Shown here: positions 16,435 to 25,585 of the stretch, in pieces | How the letters are laid out: every line of letters starts with the position of its first letter | Numbering within the stretch: position 1 is the first letter of the stretch | From: Lachnospiraceae bacterium | Lineage (GTDB): Bacteria; Bacillota; Clostridia; Lachnospirales; Lachnospiraceae | Reading direction: 5' to 3' | Assembly: GCA_017461725.1 (NCBI GenBank) | Contig: JAFTXG010000023.1 | Location: 1-64,000 of the forward strand | DNA: 64,000 nucleotides | Program-made: the position numbers and the translations under genes | Notes under the pieces: generated by a model | What the model was told of the DNA's origin: nothing | Seen by the model: the letters and a program-made list of their open reading frames with translations, nothing else | Databases searched by the model: none

Positions 16435-17376
16435 TTAGAACAATGAATGCTCCGGCGATATTTTTCGAACAATCAAGTTTACAACAACCGTCATAAAGCA
16501 TCCAACAACCGACTGAATAAAGGTGACCCCTGCCGTAATGCCAAAGGTTGAACCGCCTTCCGATAACGCATTCAAAACATATGTATCTAAGGTTTGTGTC
16601 GCAGGATATAAAGCACCTATATTACGTGTTACCTGATAGAACAATCCTGTACTAGAATGCATCATATTTCCAAGGCTGAGCAGTGTCATGATGGCAATCG
16701 TGGATGACAGCATAGGTAGAGTTAGGTAACGAATCTTTTGCCAACGGTTCGCTCCATCTATATCAGCAGCTTCAAACATTTCCTGATCCATTCCTGCCAA
16801 AGCAGATAAATAGATTACGGAACCATACCCTGTTTCTTTCCAAACATGTACTAACGTCAATATCGCCGGCCAATATTTGGGTTCAATATAAAACTGAATC
16901 TTTTCAAAGCCAAGTGACTGCAGAATATTATTCACATAACCATTATCTGCCAACAATCCCGATACTATAAAGGAAATCGCAATAAAAGAAATAAAGGTAG
17001 GCATAATCATAATGGTCTGAGAAAATTTTGCAAAGTATTTGTGACGACATTCATTCAATGCAATCGCAAGCGAAACGTTTGCTATGGTTCCCACAACCCG
17101 GAACAAAACATAATAACCTATGGTATTTCTTATCATGCGCCATGCAGTATCTCCGGACATAAAGAGAAATTTGATATTATCAAATCCCACCCAATCGCTT
17201 TTCCAAATACCTTTCGTATAATTAAACTCTTTAAATGCAAGCACCAATCCACCCATAGGTATATAGCTAAAAAGCACGATTAGAACAAATCCAGGAAGGA
17301 TTAATAACAATAACGCTTTGTTTTTCCACATATTTTCCCCAAAAGCCTTTATCCTCATAGATCTTGTGTAATTCAT
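16435..17376 (-). CDS. ABC sugar permease, LplB type
   Basis: 313 residues with about six membrane helices, the EAA motif EAADIDGANRWQKIRYLTLP and the N-terminal segment LLLLILPGFVLIVLFSYIPM typical of LplB-type permeases. The frame extends upstream, but AAGGAGG lies 8 bases before the ATG of MNYTRSMRIK, so that is the start. It is the first gene after a promoter region that shares a conserved element with the one upstream of 24307, so the importer probably belongs to the same regulon. Confidence 0.93.
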   Translation of the reverse strand: MNYTRSMRIKAFGENMWKNKALLLLILPGFVLIVLFSYIPMGGLVLAFKEFNYTKGIWKSDWVGFDNIKFLFMSGDTAWRMIRNTIGYYVLFRVVGTIANVSLAIALNECRHKYFAKFSQTIMIMPTFISFIAISFIVSGLLADNGYVNNILQSLGFEKIQFYIEPKYWPAILTLVHVWKETGYGSVIYLSALAGMDQEMFEAADIDGANRWQKIRYLTLPMLSSTIAIMTLLSLGNMMHSSTGLFYQVTRNIGALYPATQTLDTYVLNALSEGGSTFGITAGVTFIQSVVGCFMTVVVNLIVRKISPEHSLF

Positions 17377-17429
17377 GGTATAAACCTCCTTCTCCATTAA
17401 CATACTCGTAATAACCGATTATTTGCTTA

Positions 17430-17493
17430 CTTATATGATAGCACGCTCATTTTTGTGCCTCAATGTCAAAAAAGCGATTCATTAGCACTTTTC
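17430..17493 (-). promoter_or_regulatory. Shared promoter/operator element, copy 1 (importer operon)
   Basis: On the minus strand the region contains AGTGCTAATGAATCG, a T-run, then AATGAGCGTGCTATCATATAA. The same two blocks, at about the same spacing, lie upstream of the TIM-barrel gene at 24307. A TATCAT box can serve as -10, but no well-spaced -35 is present, which fits an activator-dependent promoter. The two GTGCTA(A/T) cores form direct repeats, the usual layout for AraC-family binding. The YesN-like regulator at 24517 is the obvious candidate. Confidence 0.6.
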
Positions 17494-17500
17494 CGTCGAC

Positions 17501-18622
17501 TCACCATCCCTGCTTGCTATCCGGCCCAATCACTCGATACACAGCATCTCTTAATGCCGGATGCAACACCTGATACAGATATGCACCATGATTTCGCACA
17601 TGTGTGGCATAAAAAACCCCGATATGATTATCAGGATCAATCATCACATAAGCACCTGCGGCACCATCCCAGCCGAATTCACCTTTGTGAGCAAAGCGAC
17701 CATCAATACATGTGCGAACACCAAGTCCATATGAATATCCCGGTTTGCAGGACTGAAACTCCTCATACGCCTGTTTCCCTAACTGATTGGATCGCATCAA
17801 ATCAATTGTCTCCGCCTTTAACAGTCTGTTCCCGTCACTCATCTCCGCAACAAATTTCATATAATCATCCACGCAGGAAATCAGTCCCGCACCGCCGCTT
17901 TCATATTTCGGTGTCAAGATAAATCCATTCTCCTTAGACATCAGGGAAGTTCTGCCACTCTCCGGATTGTAGAGATGCTGGCTGCAAACCATATCTTTTG
18001 CCTCTTTATTGGACATAAAACCGGTTCTTGTCATACCACATCTGTCGAAGATATTTTCCTGCAGATAGTCTCCGATACTCATGCCCGTCACTACCTCCAC
18101 CACTGCCGCAAGCACATCATGACTTAAGCCATACAGATAATGCTCTCCGGGTTCAAATTCCAATGGTTCATTGGCCATGGCTCGTACCATATCCAAAGTA
18201 GATGCATTTGGATCTTTTTCCCGGGCTTCCCTAATACTGGGATTGGCCAGATCATAGTTCAAACCGGAGGTCATGCTGAAGAGATTTTGAATGGTAATGG
18301 GCTTCTGTGCCTCTTTCAGTCCTTCCGAGGTCTTCACCATCATGTTTTCAAATTCTGGTATGTAGTCAGAAAGTTTGTCTTCCAGACTCAGCCTTCCTAC
18401 CTCCACCAATTGCAATGCTGCAGTACAGGTAATAGGCTTTGTAGCTGAATAGAGGAAATACTGCTCATCTCCCTTCATAGCTACCTTCTTATCATCATCG
18501 CAAGTTCCGTTCATGTATCGGTACACTAACTCTCCCTGGTGCATAATTGCAATGTCAGAGCCTGGTACCCCATGTAACTCAACAGCTTCGTCCATTAATT
18601 TTTTAACTTCACTAAAGTCCAT
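17501..18622 (-). CDS. Serine hydrolase, beta-lactamase (class C/penicillin-binding) family
   Basis: 373 residues. The catalytic tetrad SATK is near residue 59, a YGLS motif stands in for YxN, and FAHKGEFGWDGAAGAY corresponds to the third motif. This is the pattern of the beta-lactamase-like esterases (Pfam Beta-lactamase). There is no signal peptide, so an intracellular esterase acting on acylated sugars is more likely than a resistance enzyme. GAGGAG precedes the ATG of MDFSEVKKLM, so the 40-codon upstream extension is not used. It is the last gene of the kilobase-scale operon that starts at 24307. Confidence 0.83.
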   Translation of the reverse strand: MDFSEVKKLMDEAVELHGVPGSDIAIMHQGELVYRYMNGTCDDDKKVAMKGDEQYFLYSATKPITCTAALQLVEVGRLSLEDKLSDYIPEFENMMVKTSEGLKEAQKPITIQNLFSMTSGLNYDLANPSIREAREKDPNASTLDMVRAMANEPLEFEPGEHYLYGLSHDVLAAVVEVVTGMSIGDYLQENIFDRCGMTRTGFMSNKEAKDMVCSQHLYNPESGRTSLMSKENGFILTPKYESGGAGLISCVDDYMKFVAEMSDGNRLLKAETIDLMRSNQLGKQAYEEFQSCKPGYSYGLGVRTCIDGRFAHKGEFGWDGAAGAYVMIDPDNHIGVFYATHVRNHGAYLYQVLHPALRDAVYRVIGPDSKQGW

Positions 18623-18701
18623 GCCATTCTCCTCTGTTGCGCTATCCTTTATGCTAATCATGTTGCTTCCGATATTCCAGCGATGTCCGACCCGGGATAA
18701 A

Positions 18702-18729
18702 TTACTGCCCTGACCACCGAGAGCAAGTG
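18702..18729. repeat. 28-base repeat, copy B
   Basis: Forms the last codons and TAA stop of the 868-aa gene (TCSRWSGQ-stop) and matches 11522-11549 at 27 of 28 bases. Confidence 0.7.
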
Positions 18730-21308
18730 GTTTTTCCTGCATATTCTACTGTTGCAAACTTCAAGGCTTTAGCAAACTCTTCTTTTGGGTAACCGTAAAG
18801 CGTTGGCGATTCGTCAAACCAGGATGTGTTTACTGTGAAGTTTAAGAATCCTCCTTCCGGCAATACCTTTTTACCGCTTATAAGTTTTATATACGCACCG
18901 TCGGGGGCGGGTAGTGATACCTTAACTGCCCCTTCACGGTCGCAGCTTCTAAGATATGCGTGTTCACCAAAGAACATAGCCGCAAACCCGTCCTTGATAA
19001 GCTCCGCATCAACAGGTGTTCTCGGTGTCCCCGAAATTTTAATTTCAAGCACTGTTTCCCCTGCATCAATTGCACCCATATCAATAAACAGGTGTGTATT
19101 ACCAGTCCATTTGTCAGTTATTTTTTTAACAGCTGCATCAGGCTTATCAATTGTAGCTGTGAAATCAGCCTCAAACGGAATATCAAACACGCCGGTAACC
19201 ATTTTCTTTTTCGCAGCGGATGTGGTTGCAAATATCTTTATCGTGTCGTTTGTTATTTCCGAGGTTATCGCCATATCCTCACGATAAACCTGTTTCGGAA
19301 CACATTCGGACGGTTTATGCTCATCCGGATCAACCTGACCGAACTCATTACGTTCCGGCTCTTCCTCCTTGCTTGCCCACTTCACAGTATAGTCGTAAAA
19401 ATACATGGGAAGCATGCTGCTTCTGCGTATTACCGCAAGGTAATCATGTGTTATGGCCTCAAGTCTGTCATCAATGCGCCCAGGCATCGTTCCATTGCCG
19501 TAACCGTAATAGTAATCGGGCTGGAAGAAATACGCCTCCTGCATTTTCAGATTCTTGCGCTTATGATAGTCTGATACATCTGCCGCAGATACAAATACAA
19601 TCTTTTCAGTTCCAGCACGTTTTATGATGTGGCGTATTGCCGCCTCGTTTGCGGCGTTCCAGTCCATACGTCCTCTGAATGCTTCAATTGCAACGGTAAC
19701 CGTCATTAAGGTATCATTGTTTTTGCTGTCATTTATATATCCGTCAAATGCATCAAAGAAACGCTGAACGCCTTGGTTTACAACGTAATTTTCAAGGTAT
19801 CGCTCGCCCGGAACAGCGTTCGACGGACAACTATCAAGTGCCATAATACTGTAGTTTCTGTTACATGACGAGTTGCCCATTGTAAAACACATAAGCCCGC
19901 TCTTGTTTACATCTGAACGCCTGAAATTATCATCGGCGGGGTAATAAGGTTGATTTGACACACCGCAGTGGTTTATTTCCCAACCACCGTCGTGCCAGTT
20001 CTGCCATGCACAGAGGGAGGTAAGTCCCTTTACACCGAGGTCATTGAGTATGTCCATTGCAACAGCGTCGGGTGTATAGCTCGCCACAAGCTCCATATCA
20101 GAATATCCCATGATCTGCATCTGACGCTTTATCTGTGCAAACCCACGTTCCTGCGAGGTACGGTCAAGCTCAAACAGAGTGTCCGTTTCTGCCTGCGGAA
20201 TTATCCGTCCGGCATTTACAAACGGCACTATCCTGTCGCCGTAACGTCGTGTACCGCGAATAAACGGCAGATATTTTTCAATCGCTTCCTCCGGCTCTGT
20301 GATACGAGGTGCATAGAACCAGTAATCACCCGGCAGATCAAAACGGTGTATTTCCTCATCCACAAAAGGTGTATTTAAACCAATCCAGGGAATAACCGCC
20401 ATATACCCCTTATCTAAAACGGCAATCTGACGTACAATTTTTTCTAGATTTGCCCAGTATTCTATCTTTGTGTTTCCGGCAACGTCGAGCGTTAGCTCTA
20501 TATCCGCGTAGTAGTTTTCGCCATCCTGTTTCCAAGAAATCTCTATCTGCTCGGGCTCTGCATCATGGCTGTAGCAATTTTTCGTGATTGAGAGCGCCGC
20601 ATTGCGTGTGCCGTAGCTTATCACCCGGATTGTAGTCGTATCCCCCAGGTCTGCAAGCCGTAATGGAACTATGAGCTCACCACCACGTTTAGGGAGTGCC
20701 TCAGGATTTTCTTTTATGTAGGTTTCGAGCTTGTCAATACACTGGTCTATTTTATCAAGCTGGCTGTGCCGCCATGCCACAAGCTTTTTTGCGTGCTCGT
20801 CCTCTGTGTAGGGAACCGCTTCCGTTTCGGCAGAAAAACCCGTCATGATAAATGTGCCGTTTGATGCACAAATATCAAGATACCCCGAAAGCTTTTCAGA
20901 ATTTATTTCGAAAGTGGCATTGTCAAAAATAATATTATTTTCTGTGATTTCTATATGGAAAGAACCGGAAATATCAAAGAGTGTATCTACCTTTAGCGTT
21001 TTACAATCACAGCTAAAGGTTATGTCGTTTCTGGTGATTGTAACGGTTAATTTTGCGGTATCGGGTTTGTCATTTGCAAACGTTTTGCCGAACGCAAAAG
21101 TAACCAATGTATTCTCTGAAAAATCAGTGTAGTCAAGCGACAATCGAGTTTTATTCCAGCCGTCGGGATGGACTACAGTATCACGCAAAGTAATATGTAC
21201 AGGTTTTCCCAATTTGTCTGTGAGGGGAAACTCGCCCTCCTTTTCCATGACGCGCTTGCCGCAGTCAAAAAGCGTAAGTGTATGATATCGTCTGAATATT
21301 TCATTCAT
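18702..21308 (-). CDS. Large unrecognised protein in a polysaccharide locus (possible alpha/beta-barrel hydrolase)
   Basis: 868 residues with no signal peptide. I do not recognise the family. The N-terminal ~290 residues look like beta-sandwich modules. A central region contains PFVNAGRIIPQ, ELVASYTPDAVAMDILNDLG, CAWQNWHDGGWEINHCG and YPADDNFRRSD. This pattern is reminiscent of the irregular alpha/beta barrels of glycosidase/deacetylase superfamilies, with Asp, His and Glu candidates for catalysis. The C-terminal part returns to beta-sandwich. It ends with the repeated TCSRWSGQ tail. GAGG precedes the ATG. It lies between GH105 and the serine hydrolase with short gaps. Codon choice seems somewhat different from its neighbours (more GCC, GCG and ACG by eye). 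Confidence 0.8.
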   Translation of the reverse strand: MNEIFRRYHTLTLFDCGKRVMEKEGEFPLTDKLGKPVHITLRDTVVHPDGWNKTRLSLDYTDFSENTLVTFAFGKTFANDKPDTAKLTVTITRNDITFSCDCKTLKVDTLFDISGSFHIEITENNIIFDNATFEINSEKLSGYLDICASNGTFIMTGFSAETEAVPYTEDEHAKKLVAWRHSQLDKIDQCIDKLETYIKENPEALPKRGGELIVPLRLADLGDTTTIRVISYGTRNAALSITKNCYSHDAEPEQIEISWKQDGENYYADIELTLDVAGNTKIEYWANLEKIVRQIAVLDKGYMAVIPWIGLNTPFVDEEIHRFDLPGDYWFYAPRITEPEEAIEKYLPFIRGTRRYGDRIVPFVNAGRIIPQAETDTLFELDRTSQERGFAQIKRQMQIMGYSDMELVASYTPDAVAMDILNDLGVKGLTSLCAWQNWHDGGWEINHCGVSNQPYYPADDNFRRSDVNKSGLMCFTMGNSSCNRNYSIMALDSCPSNAVPGERYLENYVVNQGVQRFFDAFDGYINDSKNNDTLMTVTVAIEAFRGRMDWNAANEAAIRHIIKRAGTEKIVFVSAADVSDYHKRKNLKMQEAYFFQPDYYYGYGNGTMPGRIDDRLEAITHDYLAVIRRSSMLPMYFYDYTVKWASKEEEPERNEFGQVDPDEHKPSECVPKQVYREDMAITSEITNDTIKIFATTSAAKKKMVTGVFDIPFEADFTATIDKPDAAVKKITDKWTGNTHLFIDMGAIDAGETVLEIKISGTPRTPVDAELIKDGFAAMFFGEHAYLRSCDREGAVKVSLPAPDGAYIKLISGKKVLPEGGFLNFTVNTSWFDESPTLYGYPKEEFAKALKFATVEYAGKTTCSRWSGQ

Positions 21309-21326
21309 ATAATTTTCCTCATCTTT

Positions 21327-22466
21327 CTATTCAGGAAATAAAACGTTTTTATACTCGAACTCACTACACATGAGAACAAACGCACCACTTCCATGCAAGT
21401 CATTGACCGCTTTACCGCGATTTATATAATGCTGATAATCTCCATCATCAATACAGGTACCCACACAGATATCTCCAATCTGAAGTAGTCCTTCTTCATC
21501 ATAATACAAGGAATCAATCACTCCTTCATAGCCTTTGCGTGCAGCTTCATAGTATTCCGGTTCCAGATACCCTTTCTTTACCGCCTTGGCTAATGCATAT
21601 GTAATCAGGCAAGAACAGGAATTTTCCAGCCAGTTTCCTTCCTGACCGCCTTTATCGACTACTTGATACCAACGACCACTCTCATCCTGATATTTTACCA
21701 GTGTTTCCAAAAGCTCTTTTTCGATCGCTATCAACTTTTGTCTCTTCTCGCACTCCTCCGGAATATAATCCAAAATATCTACAAGTGCGGTCACATACCA
21801 ACCCATGGCTCTTCCCCAAACTTCCTGAGATTTTCCGGTTTTCGGATTTGCCCATCCGATTGTTCCGGTTTCTTCCCATCCATGAACAAGCAGTCCGGAT
21901 TTTTCATCCTTCATGTTTTCATACATAACGATAACCTGTGTTGCTGCCAGATCGAAAAATTCCGGCTTTTGGAACTTATCCGCATACATAGCAGTGATGG
22001 GACCTGCCATGTAAAGACCGTCCAGCCACATTTGATTATCCTGCTCCGTCATATGCCAAAAGCCACCTTTAGAATTGGTAGGATAATCCTTTAAGCTTTC
22101 TACCAAATATTTAACTACAGACATATATCTTTCGTCTTTTGTTTCTTCATACAAAGGATACATGAGCAAACCGGGCTGTCTGAAATCAAGCGTCTCCAGG
22201 GAACACCAACCGCCTTTCCACTCTGTTACTATTTTACCGTTTTCATCTACGTGAGAATCTACCCAGGCCTTCATATAATCAAACAGATTCTGCTCTCTTG
22301 TTTTTTGAAAAATTCTATTCATACCTGACAAAAAAACGCCTTGATGATATGCAAACATTCCCATATTTTTTTCTTTATAATACGGCGGCAATTTCTCCGG
22401 TTCATATTTCTGCATAATCGTTTCACAGGCCATACGACCATATTCAATTGGTGTTAATTTTTTCAT
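21327..22466 (-). CDS. Unsaturated uronyl hydrolase, GH105 (YteR/RhiN-like)
   Basis: 379 residues, the normal length for GH105. The alpha/alpha-toroid signature MWLDGLYMAGP carries the catalytic Asp, and EVWGRAMGWYVTALVDILDY is characteristic. These enzymes release the 4,5-unsaturated uronic acid that a lyase leaves on rhamnogalacturonan or similar oligomers. The product opens to a keto-deoxy-uronate, which KduI and KduD at 30.7-32.4 kb could process. No signal peptide, so it works on imported oligomers. It is translated just before the 868-aa gene (18-base gap). Confidence 0.92.
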   Translation of the reverse strand: MKKLTPIEYGRMACETIMQKYEPEKLPPYYKEKNMGMFAYHQGVFLSGMNRIFQKTREQNLFDYMKAWVDSHVDENGKIVTEWKGGWCSLETLDFRQPGLLMYPLYEETKDERYMSVVKYLVESLKDYPTNSKGGFWHMTEQDNQMWLDGLYMAGPITAMYADKFQKPEFFDLAATQVIVMYENMKDEKSGLLVHGWEETGTIGWANPKTGKSQEVWGRAMGWYVTALVDILDYIPEECEKRQKLIAIEKELLETLVKYQDESGRWYQVVDKGGQEGNWLENSCSCLITYALAKAVKKGYLEPEYYEAARKGYEGVIDSLYYDEEGLLQIGDICVGTCIDDGDYQHYINRGKAVNDLHGSGAFVLMCSEFEYKNVLFPE

Positions 22467-22481
22467 AATTTTATTATCCCT

Positions 22482-23435
22482 TCATCCCTCAATAATTGCT
22501 TTTCTAAAGTATCTGCCAATAGCACTGATCAGTTCCATTCCTTCCCGTCTTGCACCTTCCGGCAAAAGCTTCACCCCTCTGGCACATTCGAATGAGAGTG
22601 CACCTTCATAATTCATTTTACGCAGTGCCTTAATTACACCATCCCAGCCAATCTGACCCATTCCTTTGTTACCGGGATTTTGCGTATAAGGTATTAAATG
22701 CTCGTCCTCCGTTCCGTTATTGTCATGGATATGTAACACCTTAAGCCTGCTTCCCAAGTCCTCAATCAGCATCTCTACGTCTCTGCCCACTATATGAGAA
22801 TGGCCGGTATCCAGACAAAATCCAAATACTTCTTTTCCTGCTTCGGCATTCAATGTATCAATATACCAGTTTATTTCTTCCACATCCGTCCATATAGCCT
22901 GAACCACATTCTTGTTAATTCTTTTCAATGAGTTTTCAATACATATCATTACATTATATTTTAATGCGGCAGGTATCATATTGCGGCACATTGTAAGATT
23001 AATTTCTCTCTCCTGTCCTCGATCCGGCGTCTTGGTAGGATGAATGACCACTGCCGGGCATTCCAGAAATCTGCTTACAAACAGAATCCGTTCCATCACC
23101 TTTATATGATACGCATTCCGTTCCTCATCCCCTACTACATACGTGGGATAATGTGCATGTATCTGCGAAATTTTTATATTATTTACTTCTGCGGCTGCCT
23201 TAAACGGCTCATAATATTGCAACAGATCCTCATCTGTCTTATCCATAAAAGAATAGCTGTTACCAGCTTCATCTCTTCCAATACGAATTATCGTATCAAT
23301 GTTATAATCAACTGACTCGAATCCACACTCCCTGGCAAACCGAAAGCTTTTCGCCGGATCCTTCTCATCAAACCAGCCTGCTGTCTGTATGCCAACAGGC
23401 AGTCTCTTCATCTCTCTTATCCCACTTACCATCAT
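22482..23435 (-). CDS. Sugar isomerase/epimerase-like TIM barrel, intact metal site
   Basis: 317 residues of the xylose-isomerase-like fold. The metal and active-site residues are visible: Glu in MICIENSLKR, Asp and His in CLDTGHSH, His in VLHIHDNN and Glu in LSFECARG. The ATG overlaps the stop of the upstream paralogue (TCATGATGG), with GGCGGAG as ribosome site. The two genes are clearly related (GFCLDTG, DNNG, PYTQ and YEGAL blocks shared), so they arose by tandem duplication. The substrate is unknown; a uronate or keto-sugar is plausible from the locus. Confidence 0.82.
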   Translation of the reverse strand: MMVSGIREMKRLPVGIQTAGWFDEKDPAKSFRFARECGFESVDYNIDTIIRIGRDEAGNSYSFMDKTDEDLLQYYEPFKAAAEVNNIKISQIHAHYPTYVVGDEERNAYHIKVMERILFVSRFLECPAVVIHPTKTPDRGQEREINLTMCRNMIPAALKYNVMICIENSLKRINKNVVQAIWTDVEEINWYIDTLNAEAGKEVFGFCLDTGHSHIVGRDVEMLIEDLGSRLKVLHIHDNNGTEDEHLIPYTQNPGNKGMGQIGWDGVIKALRKMNYEGALSFECARGVKLLPEGARREGMELISAIGRYFRKAIIEG

Positions 23436-24307
23436 GACTCCGCCTCTATACTTTTTCTCATACACTTGCCTACTGCTGCAATCACTTTCATCGCATGGGG
23501 TCTTACTTCCTCCGGAAATGTATGGATAGACCTTGACACGTCAAAGGTGAGTGCTCCCTCATATCCAATTCTATTCAAACCGGCAATAAAGCCTTGCCAA
23601 TCCACCTGTCCCAGTGTCTGGGTGTATGGCATCAAATGGTCATCACTGATGCCATTATTGTCACTGATATGTACACACTTTAGTCTGGAACCTAAAGTAA
23701 TTATAAATCGTTCCATATCCCTTGCAGTGACATTTGCACAGCCTGTATCCAAACAAAAGCCAAAGATTTCTTCCCCTGCTTCCACATTTAAGGTGTCAAT
23801 ATACCACACTGCCTCTGCTGCATCTGCACAGGCTCCCTGGATAGCATGTTGATGATACCCGCCAGCGCACTTTATAGTATTTATTAGACAGATTTTAATG
23901 TCATATTTTTTAGCAACAGGTGTCAGACTGCGATATATCTTAAGATTGATCTCCTTTTCTTGCACACTATCTTTCAATTGGATGGGATCAATCACAAGAA
24001 ACGGACACTTAAGTGTGTTACATATATGTAAAGCATTATGCAATGATTCTATATAATCGTTACATTCTTTTATCTCTTCATCATATTTAAAATGAATCTG
24101 TGAAATAGCGATACCGGCATTCTTCGCTGCTTTAAAAAAAGCCCCAAAATACACATGACGATTTGCCTGCATCTTCAGGTCATTCTCTTTAATACTATAT
24201 ATTACCGACTCAAAACCACACTCTTTTAGCATTCTCAAGTTGTCTTCCAGATTACTTTCCGGCAATAATTCTTTAGACCCAATTCCCACCAAAAGTTTTT
24301 CTTTCAT
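23432..24307 (-). CDS. TIM-barrel isomerase paralogue with altered active site
   Basis: 291 residues, paralogous to the next gene downstream. At the aligned active-site positions, the metal-ligand Glu of ICIENS is Ile (ICLINT), the His of LDTGH is Cys (LDTGC), HIHDNN has become HISDNN and SFE is TFD. The fold and the GFCLDTG, DNNG and PYTQ blocks are kept. This suggests loss or change of the metal site: a regulatory or partner subunit, or a different chemistry. It is the first gene of the minus-strand operon that runs to 17501, under the shared element at 24356-24420. AGGAAG precedes the ATG. Confidence 0.8.
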   Translation of the reverse strand: MKEKLLVGIGSKELLPESNLEDNLRMLKECGFESVIYSIKENDLKMQANRHVYFGAFFKAAKNAGIAISQIHFKYDEEIKECNDYIESLHNALHICNTLKCPFLVIDPIQLKDSVQEKEINLKIYRSLTPVAKKYDIKICLINTIKCAGGYHQHAIQGACADAAEAVWYIDTLNVEAGEEIFGFCLDTGCANVTARDMERFIITLGSRLKCVHISDNNGISDDHLMPYTQTLGQVDWQGFIAGLNRIGYEGALTFDVSRSIHTFPEEVRPHAMKVIAAVGKCMRKSIEAES

Positions 24308-24355
24308 CTATCTGCTTCCTTTTTTGTTAATATATTGGTTGCTTCTTCTTTGCTC

Positions 24356-24420
24356 ATTTATATGTTAGCACACTCATTTTTTTCATAGCAATGCAAAAAA
24401 AACGATTCATTAGCACTTTC
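24356..24420 (-). promoter_or_regulatory. Shared promoter/operator element, copy 2
   Basis: Minus strand: AGTGCTAATGAATCG, a T-rich spacer, then AATGAGTGTGCTAACATATAA. It matches the block at 17430-17493 upstream of the importer permease. It lies in the divergent region next to the YesN-like regulator, as expected for a site bound by a local AraC-type activator. Confidence 0.6.
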
Positions 24421-24453
24421 CCGACCGCTTTCGCTTTCCCACATTTTGCTTTA

Positions 24454-24482
24454 TTGCTTTTGCAAAATCCCCATGGTATACT
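24454..24482 (+). promoter_or_regulatory. Sigma-A-like promoter of the two-component genes
   Basis: TTGCTT and TATACT with a 17-base spacer, about 35 bases before the ATG of the response regulator, which also has a strong GGAGGGAGGG ribosome site. Confidence 0.6.
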
Positions 24483-24516
24483 TTTAACAGCATAACTTTC
24501 GGAGGGAGGGAAATTT

Positions 24517-25569
24517 ATGTTACAGGTTTTACTTGTGGATGATGATGTGAATATGTTAGACTTGCTCAGAATGCTCGTTCCCTGGGAAAAATACGGATAT
24601 GAAATAATGGGATCTGTTCAAAACGGAAAAGATGCTCTAAGTCTGATAATGAAAACTATGCCGGATTTGATCATCACTGATGTAAAGATGCCTGTAATGG
24701 ACGGATTAAGCTTTTGCTCAAATGTCAGACAACTGCGAGACGACATTCCCATTATCTTGCTCAGTGCTTATGAAGATATGGAAACTGCACGATTAGCCTT
24801 AAAGTTTAACGTAACCGAATATATGTTAAAGCCTTTAACTCCTCAGAATATTGATCTTTTATGTCAGATCCTTCAGGAATTAGCGCACAACTATGAACAG
24901 CAGACATTTTTTTCCTCCATATGCAGCATTCCAAACCGCCAAAAGGAAATCACTGCCCGCTTGAAAGCTTCCGATTCGGAATGGTTTCAGAAATTCTTTG
25001 CCACTTTTACCAACTGTACATCCATTCCTTTTCAGGCTATACAGGCAACGTGCTTTGTGATGGTTCGTTTGCTTTACACGGGCTTTCCCAACGCAAGCAT
25101 ACTAATCGCGGAGCAAAATGATGCCATTTCCCAATGCACCACCAAATTAGAGATGGTATCGCTGATCGCAGAACTTTATAATCAAGTCATCAATACTTAT
25201 AGTAAAAAACCACTATCTGCTGATTATCAAAAAAATATCTTTCAGCAAATTTACAATTACACTAACAAGAACTATATGCTTCCAGACTGTGGTGTAGCGA
25301 TGATTTCAGAGCGGTTTCATTTTTCACCGGATCATATCAATCGTCTTTTCCACCGCTATACAGGCGAAACCTTGAATGCATATATCAACAAAAAGAAAAT
25401 GGAATATGCATTAGAACTTCTGAAAAATCCGAAACTTTCTATTAATGAAGTTGCCAGCTTATCAGGCTTTCAAAACCAAAATTATTTCTCCCGTGTTTTT
25501 CGGAAAAAAATGCAGATTACTCCTACAGAATACCGTTTACAAATATTATTAAATTCCACCGACGAATAA
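24517..25569 (+). CDS. Response regulator with AraC-type DNA-binding domain (YesN-like)
   Basis: 350 residues. The receiver domain (residues 1-120) has the acidic pocket VDDD and phospho-acceptor Asp55 in IITDVKMPVMDG, plus the Lys in MLKPLTP. A middle linker is followed by a C-terminal AraC/XylS HTH with HFSPDHINRLFHRYTGET and VASLSGFQNQNYFSRVFRKK. Such regulators respond to extracellular sugars through a YesM-type kinase and switch on nearby importer and hydrolase genes. The kinase gene follows 16 bases downstream. The conserved elements at 17430 and 24356 are likely targets. Confidence 0.94.
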   Translation: MLQVLLVDDDVNMLDLLRMLVPWEKYGYEIMGSVQNGKDALSLIMKTMPDLIITDVKMPVMDGLSFCSNVRQLRDDIPIILLSAYEDMETARLALKFNVTEYMLKPLTPQNIDLLCQILQELAHNYEQQTFFSSICSIPNRQKEITARLKASDSEWFQKFFATFTNCTSIPFQAIQATCFVMVRLLYTGFPNASILIAEQNDAISQCTTKLEMVSLIAELYNQVINTYSKKPLSADYQKNIFQQIYNYTNKNYMLPDCGVAMISERFHFSPDHINRLFHRYTGETLNAYINKKKMEYALELLKNPKLSINEVASLSGFQNQNYFSRVFRKKMQITPTEYRLQILLNSTDE

Positions 25570-25585
25570 ATCAGAGGGAATATGT

